Positions 1 through 6,797 of a stretch of DNA of 11,797 nt are shown piece by piece. Source of the DNA: Thaumasiovibrio sp043421945 (lineage in GTDB: Bacteria > Pseudomonadota > Gammaproteobacteria > Enterobacterales > Vibrionaceae). The notes below the pieces were generated by a model, which did not search any database, was not told the origin of the DNA, and saw only the letters and a list, made by a program, of their open reading frames with translations. The stretch lies in the NCBI GenBank assembly GCA_043421945.1, contig JBHOGO010000113.1, positions 1 through 11,797 on the forward strand, given 5' to 3'. A program made the translations under genes and the position numbers. Each line of letters begins with the position of its first letter. The first letter of the stretch is position 1.

Positions 1-267
1 ATCAAACTCGGCTTCTCAAACTGCTTGGTGCTCTATATGAATCAGTTTATTCCTAAGTGGGCTGCGGAATCTCGGATTAATGTATATTTTTCCGAAATAA
101 GCTCATTTTTACGAAGATAAGTAACATTGAAAGCTCCACCCCTCAATTTCTAATTCTCAAGTCAAATTTGTCATATAGCCTGTCAAGAAAAGCTATCGGG
201 AAATGCAACCGCTTTGACATCTTTGCTCATTAACCTTCCAACATCACTAAACGTTGGAGTTAACTAA

Positions 268-2406
268 ATGACGAATTTTACAAAGTATGTTGGTGGCATT
301 GCGATGCTGACTATTCTCGGAGGCTGTAATAGCGCTTCGACCGACAATAATCCACAGCCTGTTGAAAAAGAGCGTAAGTCTTTGCTCGTCATGATCGATG
401 GCGCCCGATACGAGGCGGTGCTAAACGCCAATACCCCAAACCTTGATAAGCTCAGTATCCAGCAAGCTTATACCGGTGGCATATCAGGCACACTCTCTCA
501 GTCAGGGACCAGCACGGTGGAAGGTGAGTCCACGCTTTGGACAGGAAGTTGGCATACCATCCAAAAGTCAGGCGAAAATGGATTTAAAACAGTTTGGGAG
601 CATCTGAAAAATGACAAAGATGCCTTTCAAATCGGTCTATACCCAAATTGGCCAATCTTTGATTATATTAATTTTGATTTGAGCAACATTGAACATAAAC
701 ACGCGTTCCGCACGGGTACTGATCGTCCCGCTGAGCATGAGAACAGTAAAGTGTTGGCGGAAAAAATTCTATCCGGTGATTATCAGTCTCTCTTTACGAC
801 GATCGATATGGTTGATTATTCCGGGCATTGCAACTATGGCAACAGCGGCGGTGCTTGGTCTGACGACTACGTGACAACGATTGAAGAAGCTGACGCTGTT
901 TTTGGTTACATGCTGGATGCCGTTGAGCAACGAGAAGCAGAATTTAATGAAGAGTGGTTAATCATGGTCGCACCGGATCATGGTTTCAACCGTCAAAAAG
1001 ACAACGGCTCGGTAGATTGTGCCCACGGCTCTCAAGACATTGATGCTAAGAAAATCTGGATCGCTTCAAGTCACGAAGCATTGCTTAATGAGCAATTTAC
1101 TTCTCCTTTAAAATCGGTCGGCAACCGTGATAAAGATGGTATTTATCGTTACGTGGCTCAGACGGATGTGACTCCGACGCTACTTGCATGGCATGATGTG
1201 GCGATCCTTCCTGAATGGGAAATTGAAGGGACGCCTTTGATTGGTGATATGGGGGTACGTGGGTTATTTGTTGAAAGCGACCTAGAAACGAACGAGCTTG
1301 AGATAACCTTTACGCCATCGAACAGCCTTCCAATTAGCGTGGAGGTGAACGGTGAAGAGCTGGTTGTGATTGATGACGCCGAAAAAGGTGAACTCTATTC
1401 ATTGACGCCAGCGCTGGACCACTTACCTTCTGGGAGCCATCAATTAACGTTTACACTGATAAATAACCAAATTCCAAAATCGGTTACGGCTTCAGTGACA
1501 GTTATCGAGGATGTAGATTACGACGATCTTCCTTTTCAATCTGTCAGCGCACTTTATACATTCGATGGTAACTTGACGGACAATGCCGTCAACGGTGGCG
1601 TCGATTTAAGCACAACAGGCAACCCTGAAATAGCTTCGGCGCCAGGAAAGTATCATTCATCGTTGCATCATGTACGAAACTTCAATCACGATCTGCTGTT
1701 TGATGATGTTATTACCAATACCGACAAGTTTACTTTTTCACTATGGTTCCTTGGTGATGGAACGTCGTATGACCCTGCTATTATGACCAATAAGCGTTGG
1801 GCCTCTTCGGCGGACGGTATGATTTTGGCTCAGCTTAATGACAGCCTAAAACTGCAAGTGGGTGTTGATGGTGAGGGGAGTTGTTGTTTTGTGCAATTGC
1901 CTTACACACCAACCATTAATGAGAACGATCTGAAGTGGAACCTATTGGTGGCAAGCGTTGACAAGACGGTGCCTTGGTCAAATAACGAAGGGTTCGGTGT
2001 AATGTCGTTTGGTGTTTATGATGCCGATGGTAAGTTGCACTTTGGCAGTGTTGATCTGACAGGTCCACGCAATGAAACTATTCATACAGGGCTACCATGG
2101 TTAATTAACAATGACCATGCGCAAACATACAATAATGGTCATGCTGCCATTATCGATGAGATTGCGATTTGGGAAGGCGTGGCATTGACTCCAGGAGGTG
2201 TTGTTGCACTGGCCGAAGCTGATGCTTCACTTGTTCATAAAGTGAATGGCAATGTAAACAGTACGCTGAATGCAGAGACAGAAAGCCAAACTTTAACTCA
2301 GTATCTCGGTGCAAAGCCTAATCGTACGGAAGATGAGCAAGTCGCAGAAGCATTCTGGCAACGACGTCGTCAAATGGAAGAGCTTAGTAATCAATTGTCA
2401 CGTTAG
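268..2406 (+). CDS. Lipoprotein phosphodiesterase (alkaline phosphatase superfamily) with C-terminal LamG-like domain
   Basis: Predicted 712-aa outer-membrane lipoprotein. Residues 1-20 form a type II signal peptide ending in the lipobox LGG-C20; Asn at +2 is not an inner-membrane retention signal. Residues about 38-330 match the type I phosphodiesterase/nucleotide pyrophosphatase fold of the alkaline phosphatase superfamily. I see D44 in VMIDGAR, a candidate nucleophile T83 that aligns in spacing with the NPP nucleophile (T-x9-TG, here T83 to T92-G93), D183 and H187 in DYSGH, D237 and H238 in APDHG, and H253 in CAHGS. All expected metal ligands are therefore present and the enzyme should be active. 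Residues about 331-415 look like an Ig/FN3-type domain, and 425-652 resemble a LamG/concanavalin-like jelly roll (ALYTFDGNLTDNA at its start, IIDEIAIWEG at its end). The 60-residue charged C-terminal tail is unassigned. The start is supported by GGAG eight bases upstream. The substrate cannot be read from sequence: a phosphodiester or phosphonate is likely, a sulfate less so. Confidence 0.85.
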   Translation: MTNFTKYVGGIAMLTILGGCNSASTDNNPQPVEKERKSLLVMIDGARYEAVLNANTPNLDKLSIQQAYTGGISGTLSQSGTSTVEGESTLWTGSWHTIQKSGENGFKTVWEHLKNDKDAFQIGLYPNWPIFDYINFDLSNIEHKHAFRTGTDRPAEHENSKVLAEKILSGDYQSLFTTIDMVDYSGHCNYGNSGGAWSDDYVTTIEEADAVFGYMLDAVEQREAEFNEEWLIMVAPDHGFNRQKDNGSVDCAHGSQDIDAKKIWIASSHEALLNEQFTSPLKSVGNRDKDGIYRYVAQTDVTPTLLAWHDVAILPEWEIEGTPLIGDMGVRGLFVESDLETNELEITFTPSNSLPISVEVNGEELVVIDDAEKGELYSLTPALDHLPSGSHQLTFTLINNQIPKSVTASVTVIEDVDYDDLPFQSVSALYTFDGNLTDNAVNGGVDLSTTGNPEIASAPGKYHSSLHHVRNFNHDLLFDDVITNTDKFTFSLWFLGDGTSYDPAIMTNKRWASSADGMILAQLNDSLKLQVGVDGEGSCCFVQLPYTPTINENDLKWNLLVASVDKTVPWSNNEGFGVMSFGVYDADGKLHFGSVDLTGPRNETIHTGLPWLINNDHAQTYNNGHAAIIDEIAIWEGVALTPGGVVALAEADASLVHKVNGNVNSTLNAETESQTLTQYLGAKPNRTEDEQVAEAFWQRRRQMEELSNQLSR

Positions 2407-2483
2407 TCAGTGCTTTGGTTAGATCCTTCGTCTCTCAGGCTTTAATGGGATCTGTCAGTGGCTTAATGAAAATGCGTTGAGGC

Positions 2484-2536
2484 AAAAGTGAGTCAGGGTA
2501 GGGCACACAGCGTGGCTACCCTTGTGACTCATTTTT
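2484..2536. terminator. Hairpin terminator between convergent genes
   Basis: The 5' arm TGAGTCAGGGTAG (2489-2501) pairs with CTACCC (2516-2521) and TGACTCA (2525-2531), leaving a 3-nt bulge at 2522-2524. Five T follow on the plus strand (2532-2536). Four A precede the stem (2484-2487), giving a short T run for the minus strand. It therefore fits the 712-aa gene well and may also serve the convergent 822-aa gene. Confidence 0.7.
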
Positions 2537-2587
2537 GTCTGTTTAACTTACTGTATTTACTTTTCCAAGTACGTCGAGTCTTACCCG

Positions 2588-5056
2588 TTAATCATCGACC
2601 TTAAATTGATAGAGCAACTTATTAGAGCGCAAATAGACCCCATCCTGAGTTAAAAAATGCTGATCAGCGACAGTTGAAAGGGGAGATATAAGGTTTCCAC
2701 GCTGCCATATCGTTAACACCCCTTCTGATGTAAAACTCACTTTATCGTGTCCAACCTTTTCAAGGTGTGCATTGTCAATAAAGTGATGTGTTTGGGTTGT
2801 CGTATCATAAATACCGACGCCTAATGCCTCTTGCCATGCAGCAATTCCATCTTGGTAATCAACATTAATGTAGGTGGATGTGCCGCTTACCTGCTCAGTG
2901 AGCGTGTAGGTTTCTTCGGATGGGATGTGATAAAGATACAACGAGCTGGTGCTTGGCAAATCAGTGTTACTCGTTGAATAGACAGCGTAGTTATCATCAT
3001 TACCCCAGCAAAGCGAGAGAAAGTTAAAGGAGGGGTTACTGGTCAGTCGCGTTGGCGCCTGGCCCGAATCGAAAGTATAAATGAACGCATCAAACGGAAT
3101 TTGCAGGTAATTGTAGTTATACCCTGCTGACTGACAAAAGTACCTCTCATTCATACTTGCACGATGAACGAGCCAACTTGTTTGCGGGCTGCTAACAAAT
3201 TCCCAAGTATTGTTGTCGATATCCCAGCTATAGGTACCTCCTGGCTCAAGAACGCGAGCGCCGTCAATTTTTATTGTGGCTGTCCAAGGTGTGCCACCTG
3301 GCATCTCATCAATCATTTCACGCAGATTTATTAATGAGTGATCAGGTCTTTGTAATACCCCTTGATTATCAGCGTTAATGGCAACAAACCAGCCATATTG
3401 ATTAATAGCTGGTTGAGTCAGTTTTGTATCATATTGATACGTGTACGCCGTCGAAGTGGGTTCGCTAAGATCTTCAACATGAAACCACTGAGAGTCCTTA
3501 TGACTAAAGAGGCGATCAAGGCGAATATCAATGATCTCTTCTGTTTCATCGAGCGTTTTAATCAAGGTTAATGGCGGCATACTAGGCTGATAAGTCAATG
3601 ACACACTGGTTGCCGCACTCGCACCAAATTCATCGACGCTTAGAGCAGAAACCATGTAGTTACCTTCCGGCAATGAGGTTAGCGGATACTCGAATTGAAA
3701 CGCACCATTGCCTAGCTGTCTACCGAGTAGAATATCGCCAAATTTGATCTCGGTACTGACTTCATCATTATCATTGCTGACTTCCCCGGTAATGAGAAGG
3801 TTGTCTGAGCTGATGATTTCGCCAGAGAGAGGAGAAGTCAGTGATACTGTGGGTGCATTGTTTATCACAATCGATTGCTGAAAGGAGAGTGTTTCACCAT
3901 CGCTATCTTCAAGGGTGATGTTGATAGTGTGTTCACCGTAGACTTTTTCCCATACTGCATGGTAATCGTAAAGTACACCGTTGATAGTGATTGGCGTAGG
4001 GGAGTTTTGTGTCTCGAGGTGCTCACCATCAATGAAGTAGTCAACGCTAAGCGCATCGGCTTTGCTGCTTGCTCTCAGTAAAGTGTACACTTTATCCGCA
4101 TCATCACTGTTTAAGCGCATGGATCCTGAGAGGGCAGGGTTATAGATCTCGATTTCTTGATGGAGTGCAACAAAGGTATCTGGGGTGATTTCTGCCTGTA
4201 CATCGAGTCGGTGCGCACCATCGCTGTACGGGGCGGTATTCAGTTTGATGGATTGTCTATCACAGCTTGAGTAATGCGTGCATGCATTTTGGGTATCGAT
4301 AAACCACATGGAGCTTTCTACTGGAGCAGACAGCGAAAAAGTCGCCTCTTTAATATATGGCGGCGGAGTATCAGGAAGCACAATCTCTAGCGCTTTGACT
4401 TGCTCTTGTTCATATAGGAATTGACTGGTGTCATTGTCTGAGCTCAAGATGATTTGCGAGTTTTCCGCTTCGTTAAACAAGGCAAGCAGGCGATACTCCC
4501 CCGAGACGTTGGGTAGCGTGACCTCAGTATAAAATCCGCTGGTAACCGGCGCATGCTCTTTTATCGTTTCCCATTGTGTGTATTCTGCCTTCTGCTTTAT
4601 ATCTGTATTTATCACGGGGAGGGAGCGCCGCTGAATTTGATAGCCAGACTCATTATCAAAGACGGACTTCCAGTACATTTTAAGCTCGTTGTTAGTGATG
4701 TGGAGCGCTGCTTCCGCGCCTACGGTCACAGTTATCTCGGTCGTTGCCTCATACCCTAAATAGCGATGTTGTATGCGGGCATAGCCACCAGAGAGTCCGG
4801 TGATTTTTCCTTGCTCGACTAGGGCAACGTCTTCGTTAGATGAGATCCATTCACCCTCACGAGTGATATCCGCACTGGACTGATCGCTATAGGTGACCGA
4901 TGAGGAGAGTTGCCCCGTTTTATTGACGCCAAGTGTTGATGAAGAGGGAGAAACAATGATTTCCCTGATCGTTTTGTCATTAGACGGATTGCTTGATTCA
5001 CTACCACAACCAGTAAAAAGAAAAAGGCATAGCCATAACAGGACGTGATGTTTCAT
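2588..5056 (-). CDS. Large lipoprotein with Big_2 and Ig-like domains, unknown function
   Basis: I do not recognise a specific family. The 822-aa product starts with a lipoprotein signal peptide, lipobox LFTG-C17, followed by Gly, compatible with outer-membrane sorting. Residues about 29-112 look like a bacterial Ig-like Big_2 domain (VSPSSSTLGVNKTGQL, then ITGLSGGYARI). Residues 113-215 resemble an FN3-like domain. About 230-400 is beta-rich with a close cysteine pair (C260, C265). About 401-490 is another Ig-like domain (NAPTVSLTSPLSGEI, GNYMVSALSVDEFG). Residues 495-822 contain repeated beta segments with Trp, Asp and Tyr (YSWDIDNNTWEF, SLYLYHIPSEETYTL, GVGIYDTTTQTHHF) that suggest TolB-like propeller blades; this is inference only. 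No catalytic motif is visible, so a surface binding, adhesion or scaffold role is the best guess. The start has a good GAGGA ribosome site (5063-5067 on the complement), six bases from ATG. It converges on the phosphodiesterase gene and is divergent from the CBM48 gene. Confidence 0.85.
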   Translation of the reverse strand: MKHHVLLWLCLFLFTGCGSESSNPSNDKTIREIIVSPSSSTLGVNKTGQLSSSVTYSDQSSADITREGEWISSNEDVALVEQGKITGLSGGYARIQHRYLGYEATTEITVTVGAEAALHITNNELKMYWKSVFDNESGYQIQRRSLPVINTDIKQKAEYTQWETIKEHAPVTSGFYTEVTLPNVSGEYRLLALFNEAENSQIILSSDNDTSQFLYEQEQVKALEIVLPDTPPPYIKEATFSLSAPVESSMWFIDTQNACTHYSSCDRQSIKLNTAPYSDGAHRLDVQAEITPDTFVALHQEIEIYNPALSGSMRLNSDDADKVYTLLRASSKADALSVDYFIDGEHLETQNSPTPITINGVLYDYHAVWEKVYGEHTINITLEDSDGETLSFQQSIVINNAPTVSLTSPLSGEIISSDNLLITGEVSNDNDEVSTEIKFGDILLGRQLGNGAFQFEYPLTSLPEGNYMVSALSVDEFGASAATSVSLTYQPSMPPLTLIKTLDETEEIIDIRLDRLFSHKDSQWFHVEDLSEPTSTAYTYQYDTKLTQPAINQYGWFVAINADNQGVLQRPDHSLINLREMIDEMPGGTPWTATIKIDGARVLEPGGTYSWDIDNNTWEFVSSPQTSWLVHRASMNERYFCQSAGYNYNYLQIPFDAFIYTFDSGQAPTRLTSNPSFNFLSLCWGNDDNYAVYSTSNTDLPSTSSLYLYHIPSEETYTLTEQVSGTSTYINVDYQDGIAAWQEALGVGIYDTTTQTHHFIDNAHLEKVGHDKVSFTSEGVLTIWQRGNLISPLSTVADQHFLTQDGVYLRSNKLLYQFKVDD

Positions 5057-5295
5057 ACGAGATCCTCGCGAAGAGATAAGATAACTAGGTTACCTTTTTT
5101 TCCGTACAAGCAATGCGATGTATTCAAATATTTCACGCCATTTCAGCTTCTTTTGGAATTCTGTGAGCTAAGTTCGGTTCTGTGCAGAGTGGAGAAAAAC
5201 TGCATTCGACGAGATAGTGATGACGATAATGCTTGAATTTTAGGCGTTGCTGTTGAAAGATTAGGCATGGATACCATGTTTAAAAGGGATTTTAG

Positions 5296-5598
5296 ATGCT
5301 GAAAAAACGTTTTTTTAAGACTAAAGATGAAGTAGAAGTGACTTTTGAGTGGCCAAAAGGTGACATAGAGAGTGTTGCACTCGCGGCGAGTTTCAACGAG
5401 TGGGAAGCGACGCCGATGACGCTAAATAAGAAGAAAAAAGTCTTTAGTTATCGAGTTCGTCTACCTAAGAATGAGACATTCCAATTCCGCTATTGGATTA
5501 ATGCATCGACTTGGGAAAATGATCCTCAGGCAGATGATTATATTCGTAACAGCTTCGGTGAGGATAACTGCCTCTTATCGACACAGGAAGTGTCGTAG
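5296..5598 (+). CDS. Stand-alone CBM48 / isoamylase early-set domain protein
   Basis: This 100-aa cytoplasmic protein (no signal peptide) consists almost wholly of one glycogen-binding, AMPK-beta-like early-set domain. Family hallmarks are visible: SFNEW (residues 32-36), PM at 40-41, a turn of lysines then VFSYRVRLPKNETFQFRYWI (49-68), W73, D76, and the closing NSFGEDNCLL (85-94). W36 together with W67 or W73 occupies positions where AMPK-beta-type modules place their sugar-stacking tryptophans, so binding of alpha-1,4 glucan such as glycogen is plausible. There is no attached catalytic domain, and no glycogen enzyme lies nearby in this window. The start has AGGGA about six bases upstream. 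It is monocistronic, ending in a terminator about 110 bp downstream. Its role, such as a glycogen-targeting or regulatory subunit, is not known to me. Confidence 0.85.
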   Translation: MLKKRFFKTKDEVEVTFEWPKGDIESVALAASFNEWEATPMTLNKKKKVFSYRVRLPKNETFQFRYWINASTWENDPQADDYIRNSFGEDNCLLSTQEVS

Positions 5599-5707
5599 CG
5601 CGAAAGTATTGCCACGTGGCGTTAATGTGTCGTTTGATTGCTGATATTAGTTGCTGATGATAAACCACTGATATCAAACTACTAACGTGATGTTGAACCG
5701 CTCAATG

Positions 5708-5744
5708 ACCCTCAATGATTGAATCGCAATCATTGAGGGTTTTT
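5708..5744 (+). terminator. Strong intrinsic terminator downstream of CBM48 gene
   Basis: A perfect 13-bp stem is formed by ACCCTCAATGATT (5708-5720) and AATCATTGAGGGT (5728-5740), with a 7-nt loop and a run of T at 5740-5744. CTCAATGA also occurs just upstream (5701-5708), directly repeating the 5' arm (5711-5718), so it could compete for the same 3' arm. There is no T tract on the minus strand, so it should not efficiently terminate the GlpR-like gene. Confidence 0.85.
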
Positions 5745-5812
5745 GTCTGTGCGCGGAGGTTGCCCTTATATACCCGCACAATGGCGAATTCGTCATGTCG
5801 TACACATCATCG

Positions 5813-6562
5813 CTATATTTTAAGCAAACTGGCCTTCTGCTGTTTACAAAGCTGAGCGATCTTTGCATCTTCACTATCGGTCACGAGGTAGTCAATATTC
5901 GCAAGCGTGGAAAAACAGATGGAAGCATTGCGCCCTATTTTTGTGTTATCTGCCAGAATATAGCTTTTTTTTGCATTTCTAATCATGATTTTACTGAGCT
6001 CAGCTTCATCATAATTAAACTCCATTAAGTTCCCGTATGGATCTATCCCCCCCACACCGCAAAAAGCGATATCAGCACGAAAGTCGCTCATAAAGTATGC
6101 CGACGATATGCCTGCTGTGCTTCGGTGCTTGTGTTTTAATTGTCCGCCAGCAATCCAAACATCACAGCAACTGCCGTCGAGTGCTAATGCGGCATCAAGG
6201 TTGTTAGTGATGATTTTTAGTGGCATTTTTCTATCAATGCGTTTTGCCAGTTGGGTGACTGTCGAGCCGTAGCCGAGAAAAAGGGTTTGCTCCGCTAAAA
6301 TATGCGATACCGCTGCTCTCGCAATGCACTTTTTAGTGGCTAAGTTGGTGCCCATTCGGCCTGCATAGTTCACATTTTCCATCGAAGCGATAAGTGAAAT
6401 ACCACCGTGAGTGCGCTTCGTTTGGCCTTGTTGACAGAGTGCATTGAGATCGCGGCAAATTGTTTGTGGAGTCAGTAAAAAATGCTTGGCAAGCTCTGCT
6501 GTAGAAAGTGTACCTCGTTCGTGAAGTAAGGTAATAATTTGTTGTCGACGGTGCTGTGGCAT
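5813..6562 (-). CDS. GlpR-like DeoR-family transcriptional repressor
   Basis: A 249-aa DNA-binding repressor. Residues 1-57 carry the DeoR winged helix-turn-helix (RRQQIITLLHERG, STAELAKHF, TPQTICRDLNAL, then RTHGGISL). The rest is the DeoRC sugar-phosphate sensor domain. The stretch FRADIAFCGVGGID, LMEFNYDEAE and DNTKIGRNA closely parallels E. coli GlpR as I recall it, so glycerol-3-phosphate is the most likely inducer. Two differences from GlpR stand out: C36 in the recognition helix where GlpR has Arg, and GYGST (97-101) where most family members have D-x-G-T/S-T. I chose the ATG at 6560-6562; a TTG at 6566-6568 would add two residues, and neither has a clear Shine-Dalgarno. The gene is divergent from a glycerophosphodiester phosphodiesterase lipoprotein, and a palindrome lies about 20 bp upstream of its start, fitting autoregulation. 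It is probably a paralogue rather than the canonical glp-regulon GlpR. Confidence 0.88.
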   Translation of the reverse strand: MPQHRRQQIITLLHERGTLSTAELAKHFLLTPQTICRDLNALCQQGQTKRTHGGISLIASMENVNYAGRMGTNLATKKCIARAAVSHILAEQTLFLGYGSTVTQLAKRIDRKMPLKIITNNLDAALALDGSCCDVWIAGGQLKHKHRSTAGISSAYFMSDFRADIAFCGVGGIDPYGNLMEFNYDEAELSKIMIRNAKKSYILADNTKIGRNASICFSTLANIDYLVTDSEDAKIAQLCKQQKASLLKI

Positions 6563-6581
6563 AAACAATTAAGGTGTAAAA

Positions 6582-6597
6582 ATGTTCATATGAACAT
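6582..6597. promoter_or_regulatory. Perfect 16-bp palindrome, candidate operator of the GlpR-like repressor
   Basis: ATGTTCATATGAACAT is an exact inverted repeat in the divergent intergenic region. Its half site ATGTTC/GAACAT matches the half site of the E. coli GlpR operator as I remember it, although here the palindrome is about 2 bp shorter across the centre. It sits about 20 bp upstream of the repressor start and about 60-75 bp upstream of the predicted start point of the phosphodiesterase gene. Further GTTCAT half sites occur at 6675-6680 and 6713-6718. Binding is inferred. Confidence 0.65.
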
Positions 6598-6619
6598 ACT
6601 CTGAACGGGTGAAAAAAAT

Positions 6620-6650
6620 GTGACACTCTTATGTAGTGCTCTGATATAAA
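6620..6650 (+). promoter_or_regulatory. Candidate sigma70 promoter with extended -10 for the GDPD lipoprotein gene
   Basis: TGATATAAA (6642-6650) gives an extended -10 (TG-n-TATAAA). GTGACA (6620-6625) matches five of six -35 bases but with a long 19-bp spacer. Transcription would start near 6657, leaving a leader of about 140 nt. A second TATAAA at 6693-6698 without a good -35 is an alternative. Confidence 0.5.
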
Positions 6651-6722
6651 AGAATTTATGGGCTTAGTGTCAAAGTTCATTTGATATTTCGCTATAAAAA
6701 AAGACGGTAATCGTTCATTTCT

Positions 6723-6740
6723 CTTTCACCATTGTGAAAG
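6723..6740. repeat. Inverted repeat CTTTCAC-N4-GTGAAAG
   Basis: Two perfect 7-bp arms (6723-6729 and 6734-6740) are separated by CATT, located 58 bp upstream of the phosphodiesterase start codon. It could be an operator for a second regulator or an RNA hairpin in the leader. The half site differs from the GTTCAT-type palindrome nearby. No T tract follows, so it is not a terminator. Confidence 0.55.
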
Positions 6741-6797
6741 CGAGCTGTCATTTGATGGCGTTTAAATAACGGCATATTTAGAAATGAAGAGAGCCAC

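Noticed and set aside
1..120. Open frame from the window edge to a TAA at 118-120, possibly the tail of an upstream gene
   Set aside because: Only 39 codons, no recognisable motif, and such a length is expected by chance; it cannot be judged without the sequence to the left.
214..219. Perfect -35 hexamer TTGACA upstream of the 712-aa lipoprotein gene
   Set aside because: No acceptable -10 hexamer lies 15-19 bp downstream, so I did not call a promoter.
3362..4759. Several 60-70 codon frames on the plus strand within the 822-aa lipoprotein gene
   Set aside because: They are antisense to a long lipoprotein gene and their translations have no protein-family character.
6616..6632. AAATGTGA as a possible CRP half site
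   Set aside because: The second half (expected TCACA after six bases) is absent, and it overlaps the predicted -35.
6333..6680. 115-codon frame on the minus strand overlapping the GlpR-like gene start
   Set aside because: It lies in another frame over a clear DeoR-family gene and its divergent control region, and the translation has no family features.
6745..6751. CTGTCAT as a possible Pho box near the GDPD gene
   Set aside because: Only one half site; no repeat 11 bp on either side.
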